A stretch of 8,579 nucleotides of DNA from Deltaproteobacteria bacterium (GCA_030667105.1 DAOUWN010000067.1:1-8579); one strand, 5' to 3'. Counted from the stretch's first letter, positions 1-6,629 are shown. Numbers and translations: made by a program. Notes: generated by a model from the letters alone, not told the origin.

Positions 1-128
1 AGCATTTCCAGAAACGAACTGTAGGTATCAACGCCCTCGACCGCAATGGTTTCAAACCGGCCGCGATCCTCCGGACCGTACTGGCGCCAGACTTTCAGGG
101 TGATGTTGATCGTTTTGTGCTCGCTCAT
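1..128 (-). CDS. sdhB: Succinate dehydrogenase/fumarate reductase iron-sulfur subunit (N-terminus only)
   Basis: This is the beginning of the iron-sulfur subunit, which carries electrons through 2Fe-2S, 4Fe-4S and 3Fe-4S clusters between the flavoprotein and the membrane quinone site. Only 42 full codons are visible before the window ends. They contain the family's opening beta strand (ITLKVWRQYGPEDRGRFE), followed by a stretch ending YSSFLEM, where related proteins read 'SFLEMLD'. All cluster cysteines lie outside the window. The ATG at 128 shares one base with the sdhA stop codon (TAATG), and the AGGAG in the last sdhA codons, about 10 bases upstream, serves as its ribosome binding site, so translation is probably coupled to sdhA. 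The identity rests on this short N-terminus together with the gene order C-A-B. Confidence 0.85.
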   Translation of the reverse strand, partial: MSEHKTINITLKVWRQYGPEDRGRFETIAVEGVDTYSSFLEM

Positions 129-2044
129 TATTTGTAACTCCTTTGGGTTAATTCGACATTTTCGAATACAAGGGGTTCTTCGTGAAGCTTGGGTTCCACT
201 CCATCACCTTTGTACTCCCAGGCTGACACGTTGCAGAAATTATCGTCATCGCGGATGGCCTCGCCCTCTTCGCTTTCCGATTCCTCACGTAAGTGGCAGC
301 CGCAGGATTCTTTACATTCCAACGCATCGACCGCCATCAGTTCGCCGAGCTCGAGATAGTCGGCCAGACGACAGGCCTTTTGGAGATTCAGCCGGTACGT
401 GTTGGCAGGGCCGGCGACCTTGACATTTTCCCAGAATTCCGCGCGTATCCCCCGGATCTGCTCGATCGCCTTTTTAAGGCCGGCCTCGTTGCGGGCCAGC
501 CCGACGTTATCTTCCATGACCCGGCCCAATTCGCGGTGAATGTCTTCCACCGTGCGCTTGCCTTTGATGGAGAGCAGTTTTTCGATGCCGGTCTGCACCT
601 CCTGAATCGACTCGTTAAATGCAGCATGATCCGGGCCCACATCCGAATTGCCCGCCTCTCCCAGGTACCCGGCCAGGGTATATGGACAGATAAAGTAGCC
701 GTCTGCCAGGCCCTGCATGAGGGCGCTGGCGCCCAAGCGATTGGCCCCGTGATCCGAAAAGTTGGCTTCACCAAGGACGAAAAGACCGGGAACATTGCTC
801 ATTAGGTTGTAATCCACCCACAGGCCGCCCATAGTGTAATGCGCGGCAGGATAAATCATCATCGGCGTTTCATAGGGATCTTCATCGATGATGTTGTTAT
901 ACATATCGAACAGGTTGCCATACTTGCGGGTAATAACTTCTTTGCCGTCGCGTTGAATAGCCTGGTTAAAATCCAGATACACGGCGCGTCCCGTTGGTCC
1001 TACCCCTTTACCGGCATCGCACTGCTGCTTGGCATTGCGGGAAGCCACATCCCGGGGAACAAGGTTGCCGAAACTCGGATACTTCTCTTCCAGATAGTAA
1101 TCTCGCTCGTTTTCATGGATATCGTTCGGCGGGCGTTTATCGCCCGGATTTTTTGGAACCCACACTCGCCCGTCATTGCGCAAGCTTTCACTCATCAGGG
1201 TCAGCTTGGTTTGATGACTGCTGACGTGCGGAAGACTGGTGGGGTGGATTTGGGTAAAACAGGGATTTGCAAAAAAAGCGCCTTTTTTATAGGCCTGCCA
1301 GATGGCGCTGACGTTGCACGAAATGGCATTCGTGGACAGGTAGAAGACATTGGAGTAGCCGCCGGTGGACAGCAGGACGGCATCGGCTGCATGGGCTTCG
1401 AGGTCTCCGTTAACTAAATTGCGGGCGATGATACCCCGGGCCCGGCCGTTGGCCACCACCAGGTCCATCATTTCGTGGCGTGGAAACATTTTCACCTGTC
1501 CGTCGGCAATTTGACGGCTTAAGGCCCCGTACGCGCCCAGCAAGAGCTGCTGCCCGGTCTGCCCCCTGGCGTAAAAGGTGCGGGATACCTGGACCCCGCC
1601 AAAAGACCGGTTGGCCAGGAGCCCGCCGTACTCCCGTGCAAAGGGGACACCTTGCGCCACGCACTGGTCGATAATGTTGTTGCTGACCTGCGCCAGACGG
1701 TAAACGTTGGACTCCCGGGAGCGAAAATCACCGCCCTTGACGGTATCCACAAAGAGCCGCCGGATGCTGTCGCCGTCATTGGCATAATTCTTGGCGGCGT
1801 TAATCCCACCCTGAGCGGCAATGCTGTGCGCCCGTCGCGGGCTGTCCTGGATACAGAATGTCTTGATGTTATAGCCCATCTCGGCCAGGCTGGCGGAAAC
1901 CGAAGCGCCGGCCAGGCCAGTACCCACGACAATAATATTGAACCGGCGACGGTTGGCCGGGCTGATCAGCTTCATTTCCATGCGATGACGATCCCACTTC
2001 TCAGCAAGCGGACCGCCCGGGATTTTTCCATCAAGCTGTTGCAT
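128..2044 (-). CDS. sdhA: Succinate dehydrogenase/fumarate reductase flavoprotein subunit
   Basis: This 638-residue catalytic subunit interconverts succinate and fumarate using covalently bound FAD on the cytoplasmic face of the membrane. The Rossmann FAD motif GTGLAG is at residues 41-46. The covalent-FAD histidine is H73 in [12 protein letters not shown]. Active-site residues known from the family are present: H267 (HPTSLP), S285-E286 (usually Thr-Glu), R331 (PRDVASR), H402 (HYTMGG) and R436 ([11 protein letters not shown]). Length and motifs fit the long ~640-residue type-B subgroup that works with a single cytochrome b subunit, not the enterobacterial ~590-residue type. The start is an ATG 13 bases after the sdhC stop with AAGGAG ahead of it; the ~35 residues before the FAD domain are normal for this subgroup. 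Sequence alone cannot say whether it runs as dehydrogenase or fumarate reductase in the cell. Confidence 0.97.
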   Translation of the reverse strand: MQQLDGKIPGGPLAEKWDRHRMEMKLISPANRRRFNIIVVGTGLAGASVSASLAEMGYNIKTFCIQDSPRRAHSIAAQGGINAAKNYANDGDSIRRLFVDTVKGGDFRSRESNVYRLAQVSNNIIDQCVAQGVPFAREYGGLLANRSFGGVQVSRTFYARGQTGQQLLLGAYGALSRQIADGQVKMFPRHEMMDLVVANGRARGIIARNLVNGDLEAHAADAVLLSTGGYSNVFYLSTNAISCNVSAIWQAYKKGAFFANPCFTQIHPTSLPHVSSHQTKLTLMSESLRNDGRVWVPKNPGDKRPPNDIHENERDYYLEEKYPSFGNLVPRDVASRNAKQQCDAGKGVGPTGRAVYLDFNQAIQRDGKEVITRKYGNLFDMYNNIIDEDPYETPMMIYPAAHYTMGGLWVDYNLMSNVPGLFVLGEANFSDHGANRLGASALMQGLADGYFICPYTLAGYLGEAGNSDVGPDHAAFNESIQEVQTGIEKLLSIKGKRTVEDIHRELGRVMEDNVGLARNEAGLKKAIEQIRGIRAEFWENVKVAGPANTYRLNLQKACRLADYLELGELMAVDALECKESCGCHLREESESEEGEAIRDDDNFCNVSAWEYKGDGVEPKLHEEPLVFENVELTQRSYK

Positions 2045-2053
2045 GGTAGAATT

Positions 2054-2066
2054 CTCCTTATTGAAT
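2054..2066 (-). repeat. 13-base junction repeat, copy at the sdhC/sdhA boundary
   Basis: ATTCAATAAGGAG covers the last codons of sdhC, its TAA stop and the sdhA Shine-Dalgarno. The identical 13 bases occur at the mtaB/sdhC boundary (2707-2719), in the same frame relative to the stop codon, so both proteins end in Ile-Gln. It may be chance plus shared SD selection, or a trace of how the genes were joined. Confidence 0.6.
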
Positions 2067-2699
2067 CAAATACAGGTAAACGGGCAGACTGGCAAAACCG
2101 ATGCCGAATGCGAACGTCACGATAAGCCCCAGGTTCATGATCAGCGGCATGTAGCGGGGGTGATTGACGCCGAAGGTCTGGAACAGGCTCCAGAATCCGT
2201 GGCTGATGTGCACGGCGACGATAACCATCGCCACCACATACATTAGAACCCACAAAGGGTTGGCAAAAGTTGTGGATATCAGCTGAAAAATGGGTGTAGC
2301 GGACTTATCGACGAACGTGAATTTGAGCAGATGCAAGATGATAAACGCCAGAATCAACACCGCAGTGTACGGCATGGTGTTGGATCCGATTGTCCTGCCT
2401 CCGGGGTTTTTGTACACGTCGTATTTTGTCGGCCGGGCTTTCAGATTTTCGAAAAAGAGAATTGTGCCGATCACAATGTGAACAAGTCCCAGAGTCGCAA
2501 GCCCGATGTTAAAAATGGTCAAATACGGTTGCAGCGAATGCAGCTTGGCCGCGTATCCATTAAAGGCATCGGCGCCCGCAAACGCCATAAAATTGCCCAG
2601 CAGGTGCACCGCCAGAAAACCGATCAGGCATAGCCCGGTGACGGCCATCAGCATCTTCTTGCCGACCGATGACCCGAGAACAAACATATACCAGTTCAT
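2058..2699 (-). CDS. sdhC: Succinate dehydrogenase cytochrome b558 subunit
   Basis: This 213-residue membrane protein anchors the complex and links it to menaquinone. It shows five hydrophobic segments, at roughly residues 12-40, 60-84, 108-129, 148-170 and 186-211, the pattern of the diheme type-B (b558) family. Candidate axial heme ligands are H32, H74, H123 and H164, one in each of the first four helices; H54 and H167 are additional histidines. The single subunit with two hemes is typical of complexes that can reduce menaquinone or, in reverse, fumarate. The ATG at 2699 follows GGAGG with 6 bases of spacing. The gene begins 11 bases after mtaB ends and stops 13 bases before sdhA, so it belongs to the same dense gene run. 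Confidence 0.95.
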   Translation of the reverse strand: MNWYMFVLGSSVGKKMLMAVTGLCLIGFLAVHLLGNFMAFAGADAFNGYAAKLHSLQPYLTIFNIGLATLGLVHIVIGTILFFENLKARPTKYDVYKNPGGRTIGSNTMPYTAVLILAFIILHLLKFTFVDKSATPIFQLISTTFANPLWVLMYVVAMVIVAVHISHGFWSLFQTFGVNHPRYMPLIMNLGLIVTFAFGIGFASLPVYLYLIQ

Positions 2700-2710
2700 G
2701 GAGGTCCTCC
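2700..2710 (-). promoter_or_regulatory. sdhC ribosome binding site, a perfect palindrome
   Basis: The whole spacer between the mtaB stop codon and the sdhC ATG is GGAGGACCTCC, an 11-base palindrome around a central A. Its left half is the Shine-Dalgarno sequence, six bases from the ATG. The SD function is clear. Any control by self-pairing is a guess: folding on itself leaves only a 3-bp stem with a 5-base loop. Confidence 0.8.
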
Positions 2711-2719
2711 TTATTGAAT
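2707..2719 (-). repeat. 13-base junction repeat, copy at the mtaB/sdhC boundary
   Basis: This second copy of ATTCAATAAGGAG spans the mtaB stop codon and the sdhC Shine-Dalgarno sequence. It is identical to 2054-2066; sequence beyond the 13 bases differs on both sides. Confidence 0.6.
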
Positions 2720-4030
2720 ATCGAATCCGCCGGACAGGCGCTTCCCAAAAACCATGCCGTCCTTGATTCTGTCAAGCTTAACTTCAACTATCTGATGGAA
2801 CAAACCGTCGCTTCCTTCTAAGAGAACAGGGATGTAGTTTTCTGTCAAGCCCTTGAGATATCCGGTTCTCCTGTCCCGTTTTCCCTCAACTAACACCTCC
2901 AATGTTGAGCCGATGAACTTCTCTGAGAACTTCCTGCGCCTGGTTTGTCCAATCTCGCGCAGATATTGACATCTCTTCTTGGTTGTTTCGGGCAAGACTC
3001 GATTTCTCAGTCCTTCAGCAGCAGTTCCCTTCTGCACGGAAAACGGAAAAACATGAAGATACGCAATGGGCAGTTCTTCGATCAGGCGGCATGTGTTTTC
3101 AAAGGCCCTTTCGGTCTCTCCCGGAAACCCGACCATCACATCAACTCCTATGGCTGCATGAGGCATCTTATTGACTGCGTGCAACACCAGGTCTCTGTAA
3201 AACTCCGCGCCATACGGTCGGTTCATCCACTTAAGCACATCATTGTCTCCACTCTGCAGCGGGATGTGCAAGTGAGGACAAATGTGCTCAGAGGCTGCCA
3301 GTTGCCCGATGAGGTCTTCTGATAGCTCCATTGGTTCTATGGAACTCAAACGCAAACGTTGAACGCCCCGGGAACCGTCGATAGAGCAAATGAGATCGGT
3401 CAGCGAGGTCGCAGGGGAAAGATCTTGTCCGTACCGGCCCATATGGATGCCACAGAGCACAACTTCGGAATAGCCGTGGTTTCTAAGCCTTTCTATCCTC
3501 TCAACAACGATCTCAGGACTCAGAGACCGGCTACGCCCCCTGGCATGAGGGATAATGCAGTAGCTGCAAAAGGCATCGCAACCATCCTGGATTTTTACGA
3601 AGGGACGGGTGCGATTCCCGAATCTGGTGATGGGAAGGTCTTGAAAGGTGCGAGGAGCCGAAATATCTTCAACCAGGGTCAAGCTGTAGTTCTCGTGCTG
3701 TTCGGTCAGTCGCGGGATCATGTTTTTTGAGTCATTGCCAATCACATGATGCACGCCGGAAATCGAAGAGAAGACCTCTGGGGCCACCTGGGCGTAACAG
3801 CCAGTGACTATGACGAGGGCCCCTGGATGGCTCCGTATGTTCTTTCTCACGGCCTGCCTGGATTGCATGGCTGCTTTTCCAGTGACCGTGCAGGTGTTGA
3901 TAATACAAAGATCGGCTCTGACTCCTTTGTCTACGGAATGCCACCCCCGGTCTTCAAGCTGTTCGGAAATCGCTTCTGATTCATAGCGATTGACTTTGCA
4001 TCCCAGGGTCGCGATGGTGAAGAATTTCAC
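2711..4030 (-). CDS. mtaB: tRNA t6A37 methylthiotransferase, MtaB-type (MiaB family radical SAM enzyme)
   Basis: This enzyme adds a 2-methylthio group to N6-threonylcarbamoyladenosine at position 37 of ANN-decoding tRNAs, using S-adenosylmethionine and two 4Fe-4S clusters. Counting from the GTG at 4030, the 439-residue protein has the UPF0004 domain with cluster cysteines C11 (TLGCKVN), C47 (NTCTVT) and C78 (TGCYAQ). The radical SAM motif CxxxCxxC follows at C151, C155 and C158 in GCDAFCSYCIIPHARG, and a TRAM-like RNA-binding region occupies about residues 375-439. The TLGCKVN opening separates MtaB-type from MiaB and RimO proteins. I chose GTG 4030 because it overlaps the mnmA stop as GTGA, has a purine-rich GGGGGGTGG upstream, and puts TLGCKVN at the usual distance. 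An in-frame GTG at 4042 would add four residues. Assignment to MtaB over another MiaB-like enzyme is probable, not certain. Confidence 0.9.
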   Translation of the reverse strand: MKFFTIATLGCKVNRYESEAISEQLEDRGWHSVDKGVRADLCIINTCTVTGKAAMQSRQAVRKNIRSHPGALVIVTGCYAQVAPEVFSSISGVHHVIGNDSKNMIPRLTEQHENYSLTLVEDISAPRTFQDLPITRFGNRTRPFVKIQDGCDAFCSYCIIPHARGRSRSLSPEIVVERIERLRNHGYSEVVLCGIHMGRYGQDLSPATSLTDLICSIDGSRGVQRLRLSSIEPMELSEDLIGQLAASEHICPHLHIPLQSGDNDVLKWMNRPYGAEFYRDLVLHAVNKMPHAAIGVDVMVGFPGETERAFENTCRLIEELPIAYLHVFPFSVQKGTAAEGLRNRVLPETTKKRCQYLREIGQTRRRKFSEKFIGSTLEVLVEGKRDRRTGYLKGLTENYIPVLLEGSDGLFHQIVEVKLDRIKDGMVFGKRLSGGFDIQ

Positions 4031-5097
4031 GGGGCAATCCACCCCCCGCCCAGAACTCTTTCGCCTTGATAGAAAACAGCAGCCTGGCCGGGCGTTATTG
4101 CATACTGGGGCTCAGAAAAGCAGACCTTGGCCCTGTCCCGGCCAAGAGGAGTAAGGATGGAGCCTGCCTCTTTGTGGCGATACCGGATGCGGGTCTTGAC
4201 AGCCAAAGGTTTGTCCGGAGGTTCAATGCCGATCCAGTTGATATGGGTAACTGTGCATTCAGTGTCTGCCAATTCTGATTTTGGTCCAATAACAAGCCGG
4301 TTCTGTCTATTGTCAAGGAGAAGGATATAGTAAGGCTCTGGTCCGGGTATCCCAATCCCCCTGCGCTGTCCTATGGTGTAGGCGTGGAGACCTTGGTGAC
4401 GACCCAGTATGTCACCCCTTGCGTTGACAATCGCTCCGGGCTTGGAGACAAATCCTCCCAGATTGGCAAGAAAGTCCCTATAGCTGGGGGTGCGAACAAA
4501 ACAGAGTTCTTGACTCTCTCCTCTGGCAAAGGATGTTAATTGCCATGCTTTGGCCATCTCCCTGACTTCTTTTTTCGTGTGGGTTCCCAACGGGAACATA
4601 GCCTGGCTCAACTGTTCTTCGGTCAGGCGAGAAAGAAAATAGGACTGGTCTTTGGCCTGATCCACACCCTTTAAGAGGCAAAGCTGTCCCTTCGTCTCCT
4701 TGCGGATTCCGGCATAGTGGCCCGTTGCCAGCGCTGAGGCGCCAAGGGCCTTGGCCTTTTCCAGGATAACGCCAAACTTGATACGCTGATTGCACACCAC
4801 ACACGGATTTGGCGTCTGCCCTGATCGGTAGGCGCCGATGAAGTAGCGCACAACTTCCCTTTCGAAAGGCACCGAACAATCGATCACTTCAAGGGGAATG
4901 CCGATTTGCTCCGCAGCCCTCTGTGCCCAAGCACCGGAACCGGATAACGGCGCAGGCGGAGTCAAATCGCCGGGAGGAGATTCATAACCCGTATGGAAAT
5001 AAAGTCCGATGACCTGGTAGTTTTGTCTCTTGAGAAGGGCTGCTGAAATGGCGGAGTCGAGGCCGCCGCTCAGGGCAACGGCCACAGTTTTTTTCAT
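4027..5097 (-). CDS. mnmA: tRNA U34 2-thiouridylase MnmA, variant with an extra cysteine
   Basis: MnmA activates U34 of Lys, Glu and Gln tRNAs with ATP and replaces its 2-oxygen with sulfur. The 356-residue protein has the PP-loop SGGLDS at residues 10-15, GHY at 126-128, KDQSYFL at 149-155, the catalytic C102 in NPCVVCN, the second catalytic C199 in SQELCFV, GQRRGIGI, and the C-terminal beta-barrel ending GQAAVFYQGERVLGGG. Position 99 is Cys where E. coli has Asp (NPDILCN). The loop after the first domain (LYFHTGYE) lacks the usual MKNWE motif, so this is a divergent branch. The ATG at 5097 overlaps the upstream stop as ATGA and opens with the expected MKKTVAVALSGG. An in-frame start at 5178 would lie within the upstream ferredoxin gene and add 27 residues unlike the family. 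The end overlaps mtaB by 4 bp. Confidence 0.92.
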   Translation of the reverse strand: MKKTVAVALSGGLDSAISAALLKRQNYQVIGLYFHTGYESPPGDLTPPAPLSGSGAWAQRAAEQIGIPLEVIDCSVPFEREVVRYFIGAYRSGQTPNPCVVCNQRIKFGVILEKAKALGASALATGHYAGIRKETKGQLCLLKGVDQAKDQSYFLSRLTEEQLSQAMFPLGTHTKKEVREMAKAWQLTSFARGESQELCFVRTPSYRDFLANLGGFVSKPGAIVNARGDILGRHQGLHAYTIGQRRGIGIPGPEPYYILLLDNRQNRLVIGPKSELADTECTVTHINWIGIEPPDKPLAVKTRIRYRHKEAGSILTPLGRDRAKVCFSEPQYAITPGQAAVFYQGERVLGGGWIAP

Positions 5098-5522
5098 TTT
5101 ACGATTGGGTTTCCAACGATGCTGATATCCATGGCCCGGGGGGGACAGGCTGGGACACAAAGACCACATACACTGCATTTATTGTGATTAAAGACAACGC
5201 TCATCTCAGGCCGGTTAATGGACAAGGCGCCGGTGGGACAGACTGCCGTACAGGCCCCGCAATGGGTACACTTGTTCTTATTGCGGTGGATGTCCTGGCC
5301 AACGGGCTGTATGTGTACTCCGCGATCTTTTAGATATCGAATCCCCCTGTTAAAGTCCTTTCTCGCCCCTGACAGCTCCATGACCATGATACCTTCTTTG
5401 CGCGGCAGTATGGTCGCTTTGAGGATATTGAATGTGAGATTAAAATCAGTGGCAAGGAAACAGACAATTGGCTTTTCCACCTCTGTCTTTGGAAACTGCA
5501 GGACGAGCATTCTCGAATACAT
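5094..5522 (-). CDS. NIL-domain ferredoxin with two 4Fe-4S clusters
   Basis: This 142-residue small redox protein has an ACT-like NIL domain at about residues 3-74, recognisable from LVLQFPK...FNILKATI and GIMVMELSG, joined to a bacterial-type 2[4Fe-4S] ferredoxin. The clusters are C85-C88-C91-C95 and C116-C119-C122-C126, each with the CxxCxxCxxxCP pattern. There is no signal or membrane segment, so it is cytoplasmic. NIL domains are known from the methionine transporter ATPase MetN. From memory, NIL-ferredoxins act with COG1900 proteins in homocysteine synthesis of methanogens, but no COG1900 gene is visible here. Instead the gene overlaps mnmA by 4 bp (ATGA), which suggests a role in tRNA thiolation or sulfur transfer. 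The ATG at 5522 has GGGG about 6 bases upstream. Domain identity is secure; cellular role is inference. Confidence 0.9.
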   Translation of the reverse strand: MYSRMLVLQFPKTEVEKPIVCFLATDFNLTFNILKATILPRKEGIMVMELSGARKDFNRGIRYLKDRGVHIQPVGQDIHRNKNKCTHCGACTAVCPTGALSINRPEMSVVFNHNKCSVCGLCVPACPPRAMDISIVGNPIVK

Positions 5523-5575
5523 ATTGGCACCCCTGTCTCATCAATACTGAAAGCTGGGCATTTTTAGATAAAAGC

Positions 5576-5604
5576 ATTAAAACTGAACTGGTTGGATTTG
5601 TCAA
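5576..5604 (-). promoter_or_regulatory. Sigma70-type promoter of the NIL-ferredoxin/mnmA/mtaB/sdhCAB run
   Basis: On the minus strand a perfect -35 box TTGACA (5604-5599) is followed after 17 bases by TTTAAT (5581-5576), a five-of-six match to the -10 consensus. Transcription would start near 5569, leaving a leader of about 47 bases before the ATG at 5522. The 196-bp gap 5523-5718 holds nothing else I can support, and no convincing terminator for the upstream phosphatidyltransferase gene. Confidence 0.7.
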
Positions 5605-5718
5605 CAGGCTCTTGCCCGGGGTGTGGCAGTCCAATACTCCGAAGCCTTTTCTCCGGCAGAGCCAATTGTCTCTCACCACGCCCACAAGACGCAGATTTCC
5701 ATTCTGAACAAAACGAGA

Positions 5719-6426
5719 CTACTGCTGGAGCGACTGCCTATAGACGTGAAACATACGCTGAAGGGCGGTAAAATTTGTCAAGAAGGCAAGGAGCGCAAGC
5801 CCGATTAGGAGTTGTCCGCTAAGGAGTGTGATGGTTAACACAACAAAACGTTCCAAACGGGTGAAAAGCCCCACCTTGCAGGAGATGTTAAGCCCCTCGG
5901 CCCTGGCGCGGGTGTAACTGACCATGACCGAGCCCACGAGGGTCAAGAATGTGAGCAACACCAACGTGTGATGACCACGAAAGGTGGACCAGCACAGGAT
6001 GCCGAACAGAACCGCTGCCTCTGAATATCGGTCCATAAAGGAGTCGAGGAAGGCGCCGAACCGTGACTCAAGGCCTGCTGCTCGGGCCAGAGCTCCGTCC
6101 AAGGCATCAAAAGGGCCAGAGATGAGAAACAACAAGCCGCCAAGAAAAACATGGTCTGTTGCCACCATCGCGCCGGCAGCGGATGCGGCAAAGAAACCGA
6201 TCATGGACAGAAGGTTGGGTTGAATTCCCAGGCGCACCAACAGACGGGCAAAAGGGGCAAGCATGACATCTGACCAACCCTTGACCCAGCTTGTCAGCGT
6301 CCAGTACTCACGGTCTGTCTTTGAGGATGTTTGATTGTCACCCTTGTTTTTCGACCTGTCCAAGCCTAATCCCTTACCTGCCGTAGACTTCGCAATTGTC
6401 CTGTGTCCCCCGTCATTCGCGGACAC
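5719..6426 (-). CDS. CDP-alcohol phosphatidyltransferase
   Basis: This integral membrane enzyme moves a phosphatidyl (or related) group from a CDP-activated donor to an alcohol acceptor. The family signature D(x2)DG(x2)AR(x8)G(x3)D(x3)D is complete: D107, D110, G111, A114-R115, G124, D128 and D132, in the 235-residue form. About six hydrophobic segments follow from residue 72. The sequence around the signature (SRFGAFLDSFMDRYSE) is reminiscent of inositol-phosphate-type synthases, so phosphatidylinositol-phosphate synthesis is possible, as are phosphatidylglycerophosphate synthesis or an inositol-phosphodiester solute enzyme; the acceptor cannot be read from the sequence. The first ~40 residues are hydrophilic and charged, unlike the family. 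The start used is GTG at 6426, with no clear Shine-Dalgarno sequence; an in-frame ATG at residue 55 (6264) would cut into the first amphipathic helix, so the true start is uncertain. Confidence 0.85.
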   Translation of the reverse strand: MSANDGGHRTIAKSTAGKGLGLDRSKNKGDNQTSSKTDREYWTLTSWVKGWSDVMLAPFARLLVRLGIQPNLLSMIGFFAASAAGAMVATDHVFLGGLLFLISGPFDALDGALARAAGLESRFGAFLDSFMDRYSEAAVLFGILCWSTFRGHHTLVLLTFLTLVGSVMVSYTRARAEGLNISCKVGLFTRLERFVVLTITLLSGQLLIGLALLAFLTNFTALQRMFHVYRQSLQQ

Positions 6427-6430
6427 ATCT

Positions 6431-6576
6431 AATCTTGATAATCTCGTAAAAAGTCGTCACTCCGGTTAAAACCGGAGTCCATAGCCTTTGTAACTAGCTG
6501 AATAAACTGGATTCCGGCTTTCGCCGGAATGACAGAAAGAGGTGTTTTTCGACTTTTTACGAGACCGTCAATCTTG
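6431..6576. repeat. 7-bp direct repeats flanking the MITE-like element (possible target-site duplication)
   Basis: AATCTTG occurs at 6431-6437 and again at 6570-6576, just outside the inverted repeats. Offsets of 4 bp (left) and 5 bp (right) separate it from the repeat ends, so if it is a target duplication the element would be 6438-6569. A 7-base match this close could also be chance. Confidence 0.4.
6442..6564. mobile_element. MITE-like inverted-repeat element with two internal hairpins
   Basis: A 123-bp non-coding element is bounded by perfect 15-bp inverted repeats: TCTCGTAAAAAGTCG (6442-6456) and its complement CGACTTTTTACGAGA (6550-6564). Inside lie two strong hairpins, ACTCCGGTT/AACCGGAGT (6459-6467 with 6470-6478) and ATTCCGGC/GCCGGAAT (6511-6518 with 6523-6530, loop TTTC). 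There is no room for a transposase, so it would be mobilised in trans, or be a REP-type repeat. Similar 'GGATTCCGGC...GCCGGAATGAC' hairpins are, from memory, common in Desulfobacterota genomes. Copy number cannot be tested here. Confidence 0.75.
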
Positions 6577-6599
6577 TTCAAAAATATTTCCTACGAGTT

Positions 6600-6629
6600 A
6601 GTATAGGACAACACAAATATCAACATCAA
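6600..6629 (-). promoter_or_regulatory. Candidate sigma70-like promoter for the phosphatidyltransferase gene
   Basis: On the minus strand TTGATG (6629-6624) and TATACT (6605-6600, five of six to the -10 consensus) are separated by 18 bases. Transcription would start near 6593 and pass through the MITE-like element before reaching the GTG at 6426, a leader of roughly 165 bases. The rest of the 6427-6688 gap contains an AAAGGCCTTT palindrome at about 6642-6651 but no clear terminator for the phosphatase gene upstream. Confidence 0.4.

Noticed and set aside
293..805. A 170-codon open frame on the plus strand
   Set aside because: It lies wholly inside sdhA on the opposite strand, has no family-like motifs, and the sdhA frame is continuous with all catalytic residues. 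It is a shadow of a GC-rich gene, as are the other plus-strand frames across 1-2700.
5098..5178. Longer mnmA start inside the NIL-ferredoxin gene
   Set aside because: The added 27 residues come from the ferredoxin's second cluster region read in another frame. The ATG at 5097 gives the normal MnmA start and a standard ATGA overlap.
5526..5564. A six-codon leader-peptide-like frame (MPSFQY, then TGA overlapping ATG) in the leader of the NIL-ferredoxin gene, minus strand
   Set aside because: There is no Shine-Dalgarno, no run of regulatory codons and no alternative hairpins or attenuator. Short frames of this size are expected by chance.
5446..5685. A 79-codon minus-strand frame spanning the gap between the phosphatidyltransferase and the NIL-ferredoxin
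   Set aside because: It runs out of frame into the well-supported ferredoxin gene, covers the TTGACA/TTTAAT promoter, and its translation has no recognisable composition or motif.
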